A stretch of 53,989 bases of DNA from contig JAQWNI010000171.1 in NCBI GenBank assembly GCA_029268645.1, positions 1 through 53,989 of the forward strand, given 5' to 3'. The notes under the pieces were generated by a model. The model had not been told where the DNA came from. It ran no database searches and saw nothing but the letters and a program-made list of their open reading frames with translations. The DNA is from Myxococcota bacterium (lineage in GTDB: Bacteria > Myxococcota_A > UBA9160 > UBA4427). Positions 1-9,130 of the stretch are shown piece by piece. Each line of letters opens with the position of its first letter. Position 1 is the first letter of the stretch. The position numbers and the translations under genes are program-made.

Positions 1-570
1 GCCTTCGACGAGGACATGGGGGTCCAAACACCTGACCCCGTTTTTGTGGGGCGCATGGAGGAATACATCCAAGGTTTAGGCGTGCCGATCCGACGCCACC
101 CGGCGGCCCGCGCCGCCCAGTCTCCCAACGTGGCGCTGCGCGCGAGGGATGCGCAGACGCTGACAGACCCCGAGATCCTCGACGGCGAAGCGGCCTTTGC
201 CGAGGCGGGCTGCGATGTGTGTCACGTTCCGGCTTTGCCCACCGGCGACAGCCATCCCATCCCGCAGTTTCGCAATCTCACCATTCGACCCTTGACCGAC
301 CTCTTGCTCTGGGACATGGGGCCAGACCTTTGCGCCGAAAGCGGCGAGGGCGACGCCGGGCCCTGCGAGTGGCGGACGGCCCCGCTCTGGGGGCTTGGTC
401 TTCAGGAGACGGTCAGCGGGCACTCGACTTTTCTCCACGATGGTCGCGCGCGAACCGTGGACGAAGCCATTCGACTGCATGGCGGCGATGCGCTGAATGC
501 TCGAGTCCTCTACGAAGGGCTCTCTGAGGCTCGCCGGGCCCACTTGATTCTTTTCTTAAGCAGTCTCTAA
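1..570 (+). CDS. Di-heme oxidoreductase family c-type cytochrome, 3' part
   Basis: The reading frame is open to the first base of the window, so the gene begins upstream and only about 189 C-terminal residues are present. A c-type haem attachment motif CDVCH lies in the middle, and the segment FLHDGRARTVDEAIRLHGG near the end is the typical C-terminal signature of the DHOR/MauG-like di-haem oxidoreductase family. Such proteins are periplasmic electron-transfer or peroxidase-like enzymes. The start of the protein, with the expected first haem site and signal peptide, is outside the window. The substrate cannot be told from this part. Confidence 0.8.
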   Translation, partial: AFDEDMGVQTPDPVFVGRMEEYIQGLGVPIRRHPAARAAQSPNVALRARDAQTLTDPEILDGEAAFAEAGCDVCHVPALPTGDSHPIPQFRNLTIRPLTDLLLWDMGPDLCAESGEGDAGPCEWRTAPLWGLGLQETVSGHSTFLHDGRARTVDEAIRLHGGDALNARVLYEGLSEARRAHLILFLSSL

Positions 571-703
571 CGCCAGCCGGTCTCGGGGCTGGGCCCGCTT
601 TCGTCTCGGCGCGAGACGCGCCGGCCTATGGATGCCTGGGTTCTCAAGCCGGGATAGAATGAGCCTCTCATTGTCCACGACCCGGGCCAGGAGAGCAGGC
701 GCC

Positions 704-1867
704 ATGCAGCAGCGAAACCCCTTCTATGCCTCGTTGGCCGGTTTTTGCATGATTGCCATCGGGCTCTGCTTATGTCGCTACGCCTATACGCCGCTGATTC
801 CGTCCCTGATTGATCACGACTGGGTGACAAAGGCCGGGGCCGGTTATCTCAGCGGCTTTAACTGCCTTGGCTATCTCACCGGTTGCCTCGGCGGTCTGTT
901 TCTCCCGAGTCGCTGGGGGGTCCGCCGCCTGCTGCAGCTTTCGCTCGCTTTGGCGGTGGTTGGTCAAACCCTGTCCGCGTGGGACGGCGGGTTCGCCTAC
1001 TTGGCCTTGGCCCGGGCTTTGACGGGAATGGCCGGCGCCTCCTTGGTCATTCTCACCCCCTCACTCGTGCTTCAACAGGTTCCGGAAAGCTGGCAAAAAA
1101 TTGCCAGCGGGATTTGCTTTACGGGAGCCGGGGCCGCCATTGTGTTTGTCTCATTGGTGTTGCCCGAATTTCTTTCCATTTCCGTGACGGCGGGCTGGCT
1201 CTTTGAGGCGGCTTTGACGGGCCTGTTCGCGGTGATCGCCTGGCCGATGACCCTGTCGGCGCCGAAGGGGGGCTCGGCGGCCGCTGCGCAGGCTGAAAGC
1301 CCGCGACCGCCTGGGGCCAAGGCGTCTCTTTGGTTGCTGGGGTCCGCTTACTTTCTGGCCTCGATTGCCATCACCCCCCACATGCTTTTTCTGACCGATT
1401 ATCTGCATCGCGATCTCCACGTAGCGACCGCCGTGAGCAGTCGCCTCTTTAGTTTGGTGGGGGTCGGGAGCCTGATCGGCGCCTTGAGCGCCGGCGTGAT
1501 CGCGCGAGTGCTGGGGACGTCGCGGGGCCTGGTCGCGAACTACGTCCTGGGGTCCGTCGCCATCTTGATCGTTTTGATCACCGACAGCGTATTTCTGATC
1601 ACCCTTTCGGCCTTCATGATGGGCTTCTTTCTTTTCTGCTGCGTGACGCTGTCTTCGATTCGAACCGGGGAAATCACCGGACCGGCGCATCATCCGCGAG
1701 ATTGGGGCGTCTTAACCCTGGCTTTTGGGGGCGGTCTTGCGATTGGGAGCTACGGACTCTCGGGGATGATTTCGCTGGGGGCATCCTATTACGATCTCTT
1801 CATCATCGCCCAAGGGATCGCAGTTGTCGCCCTGGTTCTCTCGGTGTGGCTGCTCTTCAAGAAATGA
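704..1867 (+). CDS. YbfB/YjiJ-type major facilitator transporter
   Basis: A hydrophobic protein of 387 residues with about twelve predicted membrane segments. The N-terminus (FCMIAIGLCLCRYAYTPLIP) and the repeated Gly-rich helices resemble the YbfB/YjiJ branch of the major facilitator superfamily, inner-membrane transporters of unknown substrate. I chose the ATG at 704 because an AGGAG lies 13 bases upstream and membrane helix 1 follows at once; an in-frame ATG at 632 would add 24 polar residues. A central charged loop near residues 190-205 separates the two six-helix halves, as usual in this superfamily. It stands alone between the cytochrome and a convergent PhoX-like gene. Confidence 0.75.
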   Translation: MQQRNPFYASLAGFCMIAIGLCLCRYAYTPLIPSLIDHDWVTKAGAGYLSGFNCLGYLTGCLGGLFLPSRWGVRRLLQLSLALAVVGQTLSAWDGGFAYLALARALTGMAGASLVILTPSLVLQQVPESWQKIASGICFTGAGAAIVFVSLVLPEFLSISVTAGWLFEAALTGLFAVIAWPMTLSAPKGGSAAAAQAESPRPPGAKASLWLLGSAYFLASIAITPHMLFLTDYLHRDLHVATAVSSRLFSLVGVGSLIGALSAGVIARVLGTSRGLVANYVLGSVAILIVLITDSVFLITLSAFMMGFFLFCCVTLSSIRTGEITGPAHHPRDWGVLTLAFGGGLAIGSYGLSGMISLGASYYDLFIIAQGIAVVALVLSVWLLFKK

Positions 1868-1888
1868 GACCGCTCCGTGGCCGCGGCT

Positions 1889-3241
1889 TCATTCGGATAG
1901 CGTTTCGCCTTTGAGCCAGCGTCGGCCCATGAGGCCAAGCGAAAGTGCGAGGGCGGCGGTGCCAACCGGGCCGATCAACGGAACGTCTTGAATGGGATTT
2001 TGAATGAACGGCCCCGTGATTTCATAGGTGACGCCGCGATTGCCTCGTGCTGAAGGGCCGCGCTGGGAGCTGAAGTAGAGTCGAGTTCCATCCGGGCTGA
2101 GGGCGGGCCCGGTGATCTCGGTACCCGATTGGCCGGTGACGCGGACGATCGGTTTAACGGCTCCGCTGGGAGTCAGCGCGACAATTTCGAGATTGCCGGC
2201 ATCTTCGGCGACCAGGACATCGCCGGTCGGAGAAGTCCACAGGTTATCTGGGTTGGTGAGCTGCGGGTCAGCCGAGGTCGATGCATCGTAAAAAATGCTG
2301 ATCAGATCATTTTCAAGATCGAGAGACCACACCCTGTTGTCTCCGGTGGTAGCGAAGTAACAGAACCCGTCCGCATACCCAATGCCTTCTCCTCGATCGA
2401 AGGCCGAGGCTTGCGAAGCTTGAAAACGGGTCTCGAGCCCGGATGAAGGGGCCGGGTTGGGAATGACGTGCCAGCCGACCGGGCGCACTTGGCCTGGCGC
2501 GATGGGGCCTTGACCGTCCGGATCGAGAATCTCCAGCGCTTCGAGCACGCCTTGAGAAAGATCTTCCGCAACGTCTGGGCGGAAGCGATACAACAGGCCG
2601 TTGGATTCGTCTTCTGTCAGATAGACGATGCTGGTTTCAGGGTCGACGGCCGCGGCCTCATGTCGAAAGCGGCCGAGTCCGGGTCGAGCGATGCCCTGTG
2701 ATCCAGGGGTGAAGGGGTCACACTCGTAGCTGTAGCCGAAGTCTGTTTCTTCACAGGAGATCCAGGTGTGCCAGGGGGTGGGCCCCCCAGCACAATTTCG
2801 CGTGGTCCCGCTGAGCACAGAGTACGCATTGATGATCTCGCCCCCGGCATCGAAGGCCAGAGCCCGGGCGCCGCCCCGTCCACGGCTTCGCTCTGAGTTG
2901 GCGACATAGACCCAGCCACCGTCGGGCCTCGCAAAAGTGGCTCCCCCGTCCGGAGCACGAGGCCAAGCAGCGGCGGCTGAGGCAATCGGTTTCTCTTCCG
3001 CGACCGCAACAATCCGCGCGGAAAACTCGGGCGGGAGCATTAAGCCTTGGGCGTCCGGGGGCTGAAGGGGGCCAAAGGCGTCGGCCCCGACGACGCTTGC
3101 CTGAGCAGAGCTGGGCACCAGCCAGTTCGACCCGCTGCAAAGGCCCGCCCCGAGCGCCGCCGCAGAGCGTAAAAACCCGCGTCGGGTGGGACGTGTGATC
3201 GGTGTTTCTTCGGCTTCAGGTCGCGGGTCGTCGGAGTGCAC
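1889..3241 (-). CDS. PhoX-like (DUF839) Tat-exported protein with C-terminal anchor
   Basis: A protein of 450 residues. The N-terminus carries a twin-arginine signal (TRRGFLRSAAALGAG) followed by an Ala-rich cleavage region, so export folded through Tat is likely. The body contains CAGGPTPWHTWISCEE, the recognisable core of PhoX/DUF839 proteins, which are Ca/Fe-dependent alkaline phosphatases or phosphatase-like beta-propellers. The last 30 residues form a hydrophobic segment (GPVGTAALALSLGLMG) followed by RR and K, preceded by VPLI, which looks like a C-terminal membrane or sorting anchor. Phosphatase activity is inferred from the family only. The neighbouring broken gene also encodes a secreted propeller-type protein. 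Confidence 0.8.
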   Translation of the reverse strand: MHSDDPRPEAEETPITRPTRRGFLRSAAALGAGLCSGSNWLVPSSAQASVVGADAFGPLQPPDAQGLMLPPEFSARIVAVAEEKPIASAAAAWPRAPDGGATFARPDGGWVYVANSERSRGRGGARALAFDAGGEIINAYSVLSGTTRNCAGGPTPWHTWISCEETDFGYSYECDPFTPGSQGIARPGLGRFRHEAAAVDPETSIVYLTEDESNGLLYRFRPDVAEDLSQGVLEALEILDPDGQGPIAPGQVRPVGWHVIPNPAPSSGLETRFQASQASAFDRGEGIGYADGFCYFATTGDNRVWSLDLENDLISIFYDASTSADPQLTNPDNLWTSPTGDVLVAEDAGNLEIVALTPSGAVKPIVRVTGQSGTEITGPALSPDGTRLYFSSQRGPSARGNRGVTYEITGPFIQNPIQDVPLIGPVGTAALALSLGLMGRRWLKGETLSE

Positions 3242-3256
3242 GGTCAGACCTTTGTC

Positions 3257-4317
3257 TTAGTTGAGTTTCATGCGGAGCAGGCGACCTTCGCCTGCTGTTC
3301 GAGTTCGATCGGTCAGGTAGAGGTATCCCTCGCAGACCGCGACGCCGTTCGGCGCGGTCAGCAAGCCTCCCCCAACTGCTGACGCAGGCCATCCGGGGAG
3401 ACCTTTATGAGTCCTCCGAGAGGCGGAGTCAGTCCGAAGATGCCCGGCAGCCCGCGCCGTGCGTATTCAAGGACGAAGAGGTCGCCTCTCGTGTCGTGGC
3501 TGAGGTCGACGATGGTGGTGAACCCTTCGGCCGCAATCGGGTAGCCCTCGTCTTCGGTCGAGATATTGTAAACCCGAGCCGAATTTTGCGTGAAGGGCAG
3601 ACCGGTGAGTTCGCCGACCAGACAGCCTTCGTCGGTTTCGACATTGCTCGCTAAGCCCATCACGATCGTCATGTCGCCGTCCGAGAAAAACGCGATGTCA
3701 TTGGGGCCGTTGGCGTCTAGAAAGCCGCCGCCTTCGTCCACCGCTGCCGATGAGGGAAGCCCTTCTAGGACGCGCTGGTAACTCAGGTCTGCATTCAGGC
3801 GTCCGACTGCTCCACTGTTTCCCACAAAGGCTGGTCGGCCGTAGGCTGCGGTGTAGAAGAGGCTCTCGGTGTCACCGCCTTGCCCGGCTTCTGCGACGTA
3901 GACTAAGGAATCATCTTCCTGTGGTGAACAAGCAATCCCGCGTGGGCTGCTCAAATTCCGTGCGAGGATTTCGAATTCTCCGGTGTTGAACCGCTCGCTG
4001 GGATCGAGGTCGGTTCGCAAATCTCGGATGACCGCAGCGGCGTGCTCCGGCGTGGCTCCACAGGCCACAGGGTCCGAATGGATCTTTCGGAGAATTCTTC
4101 GGTATCGGCGTTCGAGCTCCCTTTGGCATTGCTCGGAACGATCGGGCCCTTCCAGGAGAGCTCTCGATAGATTGCGCCCGACGCAGTGGGACGCCTTCAC
4201 CTGGGCCCGGGTCACCTCAAGGCGACATTGCTCAAGATCGCTCCCTGAGGCGACTGGAGCAAAAAATAGAATCAAGACGACAGCAGCGGGCAGCAGCGTA
4301 CGAGCGAGAGCAGGCAA
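3257..4317 (-). pseudogene. ScyD/ScyE-like secreted propeller protein, frameshifted
   Basis: A signal peptide (residues 1-25) is followed by a Cys-containing helical stretch and then a propeller-type domain (SSPRGIAC, NGPNDIAFF, GGLIKVSPDG) typical of the ScyD/ScyE family. Frame 1 ends early at about 3358 with LRQQLGEAC. Directly after it, in another frame, comes GGLLTAPNGVAVCEGYLYL and then a stop at 3257, exactly the ending expected for this family. The switch falls at a run of five C (plus strand 3369-3373); one extra C restores a single frame across both parts. This is either a real one-base deletion or a homopolymer sequencing error. An intact gene would encode about 353 residues. Confidence 0.72.
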
Positions 4318-4742
4318 GATGGCTCCAGGAAAGCGGGAATTCGATCAATTCGAAAAGGGGTCATGCGAGGCTTGATTTGCGCTTCGCAGGTGGACTTCTT
4401 CGAATCAATCACGATCAGTATAGGGTCATAGCATCCGTCTTGAGTTCGAAATCTCTCTAGTTACTCATCTTCAAACTTCATGATGAGGGTGCAACCGAGA
4501 CGCAATTGTTCCCGGAGAAGCTCAAAACAGAGAGATTTTTGTCATCAAAAGTTCTCTCTGATAACCAGTACAGGCGATTCCAATTCATGGGTGTAGGATG
4601 AGGGCCGAGGGAAGGCGGCTGAAGTCGGGGCTTGCCCAGGTCTTCTGGATTTTCTCCAACGCCCCGAATTCAATAAAATTGGATGGATGGTATGAGCGGC
4701 TTAATGATCTCGGGAGGGCTTCCTGTCCGAGCTTTCTTATTG
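4318..4742. other. Divergent intergenic region, 425 bp
   Basis: This spacer separates two genes transcribed away from each other, so promoters for both are expected here. I see no coding sequence I can support. The only clear structure is the long interrupted inverted repeat at 4528-4560. No convincing paired -35/-10 boxes were found. Confidence 0.5.
4528..4560. repeat. Interrupted inverted repeat (hairpin or operator)
   Basis: The arms CAGAGAGA (4528-4535) and TCTCTCTG (4553-4560) pair perfectly over 8 bp. Inside them TTTTG (4537-4541) pairs with CAAAA (4546-4550) around a TCAT loop, with a 1x2 internal bulge. There is no T-run on either side, so a rho-independent terminator is unlikely. 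Its place between divergent genes suits a regulator-binding site or a structured leader. Confidence 0.6.
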
Positions 4743-5867
4743 ATGCGATTCGGAGCGGCTTGTCTAATCGGTTTGGTCCTGGCCTGGCCCTTTCAGGCTG
4801 ATTCGCGATCGAGTCGGGCAGACCAGTGCCAGATCGTTGAGGCGGAGACTTGTGTCAGTACCCCAGCCGAATACAAGTCTGCGTGGGATCGGTATGAAGT
4901 GCGGTGTGTCGATCCCTCGCTTTTCGTGACGGTGCCCTGGGGCTATGACGTGGCCGGAGGGGGAACAACTGACGACACGCATCTCTATCCGGAAGAGTTT
5001 GCTTTGGCTTGGGCGAATGGCAGCACTAATCTCGAGAAATATCTGGAATTGCGTTGCCGGTATCGCCAAGACCCGATCAAAGCGCGCGTGGGAATAGGTT
5101 CCTTTATTGGGTTCCCTGTCCCGATCGAGAACCGCAATCCCGACGCGGCCCGTGATCCCATCTCGGTGTTTGTGTACACCTTGAAGGCTTTGCAGCGCAA
5201 CGATCAAGACTTTACAGCGGGCGACGCTCGACTTCGAGTTCCTTCCTTTGAGACCTGGTTCCAGCTTCTCGAGGGCGCCATGGATTTGAGATTTGATCTC
5301 GCCACGCAAAAAGAAGTGGTTTTGCGGTACTCCGATATCCCGGTCTTTGAGTCCAAGCCTCTCTGGCGACAAACGGATGTCGTTCGTGTCTTTACGGAAA
5401 TCACCGGCTGCCAAAGGAGTTTGAATTGGAGGAAATATCCCGGTTTTCCGCCCACGTCAGATCTGAAGGGATGCAATGAGAGCTATCTGCGTTCTCGTGA
5501 AGCGGCGGGTGGCGTCAAAGTGGGCCCGGGCGGTCCGACGACCCAGATCTGTCTAGAAAATTTTAAAAATCGATATGACGGACCTCGTGATGCATCGGCA
5601 TTTCGTGGTCTGCTCGAACTATGCCAAGATGCAAACGCGCTGAATACCGGCGTAGGTCTCGGTTACAACCCGATGCCGAACCCCTTCGTTTGCAAAGGCT
5701 GGAAGAACCAAACCGTGGCCGAGAAATATACGGGGCGCGAGTATGTGGTGCCGAATGGAGCCCTTCGGCCCGAGGAGCAAGGCGAGACCTGGGAAGTTGT
5801 CACCCTAGAGCCTGTCCCCGATGCTCGATATAGCCTCCGTTCGGGTTACTGTAGACCCGGAGATTGA
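4743..5867 (+). CDS. Secreted protein of unknown function
   Basis: I do not recognise this family. With the ATG at 4743 the protein has 374 residues beginning with a signal peptide (MRFGAACLIGLVLAWPFQA). ATGs at 4683 and 4704 would put up to 20 residues before it, and none has a clear ribosome binding site. The mature part contains about ten cysteines, many aromatic residues and no membrane segment, so a disulphide-stabilised periplasmic or extracellular protein is likely. There is no catalytic signature I can name. It is a single gene, with a divergent broken ScyD-like gene upstream. Confidence 0.6.
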   Translation: MRFGAACLIGLVLAWPFQADSRSSRADQCQIVEAETCVSTPAEYKSAWDRYEVRCVDPSLFVTVPWGYDVAGGGTTDDTHLYPEEFALAWANGSTNLEKYLELRCRYRQDPIKARVGIGSFIGFPVPIENRNPDAARDPISVFVYTLKALQRNDQDFTAGDARLRVPSFETWFQLLEGAMDLRFDLATQKEVVLRYSDIPVFESKPLWRQTDVVRVFTEITGCQRSLNWRKYPGFPPTSDLKGCNESYLRSREAAGGVKVGPGGPTTQICLENFKNRYDGPRDASAFRGLLELCQDANALNTGVGLGYNPMPNPFVCKGWKNQTVAEKYTGREYVVPNGALRPEEQGETWEVVTLEPVPDARYSLRSGYCRPGD

Positions 5868-5924
5868 TCTCCGTATTCGCCGAATAACCTAGATCGATGC
5901 AGAGGGTGAGCATCCCGTTGTAGA

Positions 5925-6248
5925 ATGCGACATGATGGGTCAATGGATGACGGCACGCCGAAGGGTCTAGAAGCATCGGGACTCGATCCGAAAATGTTGG
6001 TTGAGATTGCCCGAATAAAAATGCCATTCGGTCGCTATGCGGGCCGGAAGCTGATCGACCTGCCAGAGCCCTACGTCGTTTGGTTTGCCAGAAAAGGTTT
6101 CCCCAAAGGTCGCCTCGGACTTTTGTTCGCGACTCTACTTGAGATCAAAACGAATGGTCTCGAGCCCATCCTGGCTCCCTTTCGCGACAAGAATGACCCC
6201 CGGTACGAGGAAAGAGATCCGCGAAAGTTTCGTGAGGGCGATCGCTAG
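5925..6248 (+). CDS. DUF3820 family protein
   Basis: A small soluble protein of 107 residues. The segment MPFGRYAGRKLIDLPEPYVV followed by WFARKGFPKGRLG is the conserved core of DUF3820 (annotated in some genomes as a putative quorum-sensing-regulated virulence factor). The usual length is 70-110 residues. The biochemical role is unknown. An in-frame ATG at 5943 is an alternative start. The next 275 bases before the histidine kinase contain no gene I can support. Confidence 0.75.
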   Translation: MRHDGSMDDGTPKGLEASGLDPKMLVEIARIKMPFGRYAGRKLIDLPEPYVVWFARKGFPKGRLGLLFATLLEIKTNGLEPILAPFRDKNDPRYEERDPRKFREGDR

Positions 6249-6523
6249 TCTTCCTCTACCTACGAGACTCCCCAGGTCCGCTGATGGGTTCTTGGGCAAG
6301 CCCCCGGGGCTTCCGACGCTGAGCAAACCCTCAAAACGATCTGAAGCGCGCCGATTGCGCATTTCTACCCTGTTTCGTTTACTGCGGTTCGGACAACGGC
6401 ATCATCGGCTCGAATCGGTAGCCTATGGGCGTGGCGATTGGCTCCTGTCGCCGAAGTGCTGAGCTTGGCCAAGTGTGGTCAAGTGAAGGGCGTATCCTCT
6501 GGGAGGTTTGCTGAATTCCTCGC

Positions 6524-9082
6524 ATGGCTCAGTCACCGGTTTCTGAAAACGAGTTCGATCTGGAAGACATCGATAAAATCGTTGACTTCAAGGGTGTCGA
6601 TTGGAAAGAAAACGCTGAGCAGTCGTTGCGGTTGGCTCTCCCGCCGGTTGTTCTCCTCGCTGGCTTCTTTGTTTTGGCCGCCGGCCTGGTTTGGGCGTCA
6701 ATTGATCGCCCCTTTTACCTTGAGATAGCCGGCCTTCATCTCGTCGGTGCGCTGACGATGATCGGTTGCGGCGTGCGCTGGCGAAACCATCCGCCGAAAA
6801 ACGCCAGTGCCGCTACGGCTCTCTTGATTTCGGGACTGTACCTGCTTTCGGCATTCGCCATGGTTGCCTATCCCGACCCGGTCCTCGGGCTGCTTCCACT
6901 GTTTCTTGTGGCGGTGACGGCATTCTTCGTTGTCAATACGCGCTGGATGCTTTTCGCCTATGCGGTCGGTTTCCTTGCTTCGGGGACGGCCGTTTTTGTT
7001 GAGCCGCCGACCCGTGATCTTTCGGTGATCGCCTTCTTGCTCGTTATTTCGTTGCTTTCCGCAACTTCGTTTCGCATCACGCGAATCAGCGATTTTTCAC
7101 AACTCCAAGCTTGGCGGAGCCAGGCTCAACGTCGCGATCAGCAGCGCCGACGTGCAGTGGACTTGCTCCAGAGAAGTGAGTCTGCGCTGTTAGCGGCACA
7201 GCGAATCGCACGGGTGGGGAGTTTTGTCTGGGTCGTAGCCGACGACAGTTTGCACTGGTCAGATGAACACTATCGGATCTTCGGGCTGGACCCGAAAGGA
7301 AGCCCGATCACGAACGCCCGTTTTATTGAACTCGTCCATCCGGATGATCGCGCCATCCTGGTCCGTGCTTTTGCCTCGGCGCTCGCTGATCGGATTCCGG
7401 TGGATGTCGAGTTCCGGATCAAAAGAGACGATGGGACCGAACGCTTTCTTCACGGTCGCGGGGAGACAGAAGTGGACTCGTCCGGTCAGGTCCTTCGCCA
7501 TCGTGGGACCAGCCACGATATCACCGAGAGGAAGCACGCGGAGGAAGCGCTCCGCTCAAGCCAGGAACGTCTGCGAGAAACTCTCGAAGCGCTTGATGCG
7601 AGCAATGCGGTCGTATTGAATCGCAAGGGGGTGATTCAATCGGTTTTGGGAACATCCCCTGAAAACAATCGGTATGGCCTCAAAAGTGATGAGGTCGCTG
7701 GGAGCTCGATCCGTCGTTTTATCCCCGGAGAGGAAGGGCGCGCGATTGAGGTTCGTCTGGAAAAGGTGTTCGCGACGGGCCGTTCGGAATTTATGGAATC
7801 TGTTGTGGACTTCTCGGGTCGGCCTTTTCATTTCGACACTGCCTTGCGCCCGCTGCACGATTCTGAAGGCCGGGTTGATAGCGTTCTTGCAATGGTTCAC
7901 GACGTAACACCAAGAGTCGAGGCAGCGCAGGCCCTTGAACATGCGCGACGCTTGGAAAGCCTCGGCGTATTGGCGGGGGGCATCGCCCATGACTTCAACA
8001 ACTTACTGGTGGGGATTCTAGGGAACGCAGATCTTGCTTTTCGACAAACCCATAATCTGGAGGGGATTCGGGACCCGATCGAACAAATACTGATCTCCGG
8101 CGAGCGCGCTGCAGAGTTGACGCGTCGTCTTCTTGCTTATGCTGGTCGAGCAGAGCTTTCTTTTGAGTCGATTCATTTCCCACCATTGGTGGATGAGACG
8201 ACGCAATTGGTCCGGGCTTCGATTAAGGGCGGAGCTTCGATCCGAGTAGACCACGTTGAACCCGCCACTTGGATTCGTGCCGATGTGACTCAGGTTGGTC
8301 AGGTCGTGATGAACTTGGTCAGAAATGCGGCCGAGGCCATAGGGGACAGCGGTGGACAGGTGGAAGTCAAAACCGAGATTTTCCGGGCTGATCGCGAGCA
8401 ACTGGCAGCCTATCGATTGGGTTCAGAATCTGACCCCGGTGATTTTCTGCTTCTGGAAGTGGCCGACGACGGTCCGGGTATGGATGACAAAACCGTTGAA
8501 CGGATCTTTGATCCCTTCTTTACAACTAAGTTTGATGGTCGAGGCCTTGGCTTGGCCTCAGCACTGGGCATCGTCCGGGGGCACGGTGGTGCCATTCAGG
8601 TTAAGAGTGCACCAGGAGCCGGAACGCAAATTCGCGTCTTGTTCCCTCTGGCAGAAGAGGGCGTCGTTGCGGCTCCCGACTCGAAGGTCACTTCCGGTGG
8701 GGGGTCGGATCGAATTTTACTTGTTGATGACGAATCGGCGGTCCGCCGCACCACGAAAAAGATGCTGGCCAGTCAGGGGTATTCCGTGATCGATGCCGCT
8801 TCCGGGGCGCAAGCGCTGGAACTTCTTCAGGAAAACCAGGTTGATCTGGCTCTCTTAGACGTAACGATGCCCGGAATGGATGGTCTGGAGCTTTTTGAGG
8901 CGATTCGCAAACGTCTTCCTGATCTGCCCGTCATCATGATGAGCGGCCACAGTCCACAAGACGTCGCCGGACGACTGTCGGGCAGTCGGCGGGTCGGTCA
9001 CTTGCAGAAGCCCTTTCGGCTTGCCGTTTTGGGCCAAGCCATCGAAACCGCGCTGGCCTCTGGCAACGACGCTCGGCTTTAG
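6524..9082 (+). CDS. Membrane-bound PAS hybrid histidine kinase with receiver domain
   Basis: 852 residues. Order of domains: six or so membrane helices (about 35-185), a coiled segment, a PAS_3-type sensor (about 225-340, ending GTSHDITERKHAEEAL), a second PAS (about 350-465, ending MVHDVTPRVEAA), a dimerisation/phosphoacceptor domain with His489 in AGGIAHDFNNLL, an ATPase domain (NLVRNAAEAI; ADDGPGMD; GRGLGLASALG) and a C-terminal receiver with Asp779 in LLDVTMPGMDG. All catalytic boxes look intact. The AHDFNN class of hybrid kinases usually works by phosphorelay. No separate output protein is adjacent. The signal is unknown. Confidence 0.9.
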   Translation: MAQSPVSENEFDLEDIDKIVDFKGVDWKENAEQSLRLALPPVVLLAGFFVLAAGLVWASIDRPFYLEIAGLHLVGALTMIGCGVRWRNHPPKNASAATALLISGLYLLSAFAMVAYPDPVLGLLPLFLVAVTAFFVVNTRWMLFAYAVGFLASGTAVFVEPPTRDLSVIAFLLVISLLSATSFRITRISDFSQLQAWRSQAQRRDQQRRRAVDLLQRSESALLAAQRIARVGSFVWVVADDSLHWSDEHYRIFGLDPKGSPITNARFIELVHPDDRAILVRAFASALADRIPVDVEFRIKRDDGTERFLHGRGETEVDSSGQVLRHRGTSHDITERKHAEEALRSSQERLRETLEALDASNAVVLNRKGVIQSVLGTSPENNRYGLKSDEVAGSSIRRFIPGEEGRAIEVRLEKVFATGRSEFMESVVDFSGRPFHFDTALRPLHDSEGRVDSVLAMVHDVTPRVEAAQALEHARRLESLGVLAGGIAHDFNNLLVGILGNADLAFRQTHNLEGIRDPIEQILISGERAAELTRRLLAYAGRAELSFESIHFPPLVDETTQLVRASIKGGASIRVDHVEPATWIRADVTQVGQVVMNLVRNAAEAIGDSGGQVEVKTEIFRADREQLAAYRLGSESDPGDFLLLEVADDGPGMDDKTVERIFDPFFTTKFDGRGLGLASALGIVRGHGGAIQVKSAPGAGTQIRVLFPLAEEGVVAAPDSKVTSGGGSDRILLVDDESAVRRTTKKMLASQGYSVIDAASGAQALELLQENQVDLALLDVTMPGMDGLELFEAIRKRLPDLPVIMMSGHSPQDVAGRLSGSRRVGHLQKPFRLAVLGQAIETALASGNDARL

Positions 9083-9130
9083 TGAAGCTTCGGTCAGCAA
9101 TCCCGTGACCTGCCGATTGAGGAGCGCACC

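Noticed and set aside
603-617. GTCTCG/CGAGAC hairpin as terminator of the cytochrome gene
   Set aside because: Six bp stem with a three-base loop and no T-tract; too weak to call.
1151-1693. Long antisense frame inside the MFS transporter gene
   Set aside because: Composition is Arg/Gln/His-rich, the mirror of membrane helices on the other strand; no ribosome site or family resemblance.
3369-3373. Programmed frameshifting in the ScyD/ScyE-like gene
   Set aside because: A plain run of five identical bases with no slippery heptamer or stimulatory structure seen; deletion or sequencing error is simpler.
4764-5414. 216-codon antisense frame opposite the secreted protein
   Set aside because: The opposite strand has a signal peptide and regular Cys pattern, while this frame shows no domain.
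6298-6312. AAGCCCCCGGGGCTT palindrome as a terminator
   Set aside because: The perfect form leaves a one-base loop and no T-run follows; likely chance in GC-rich sequence.
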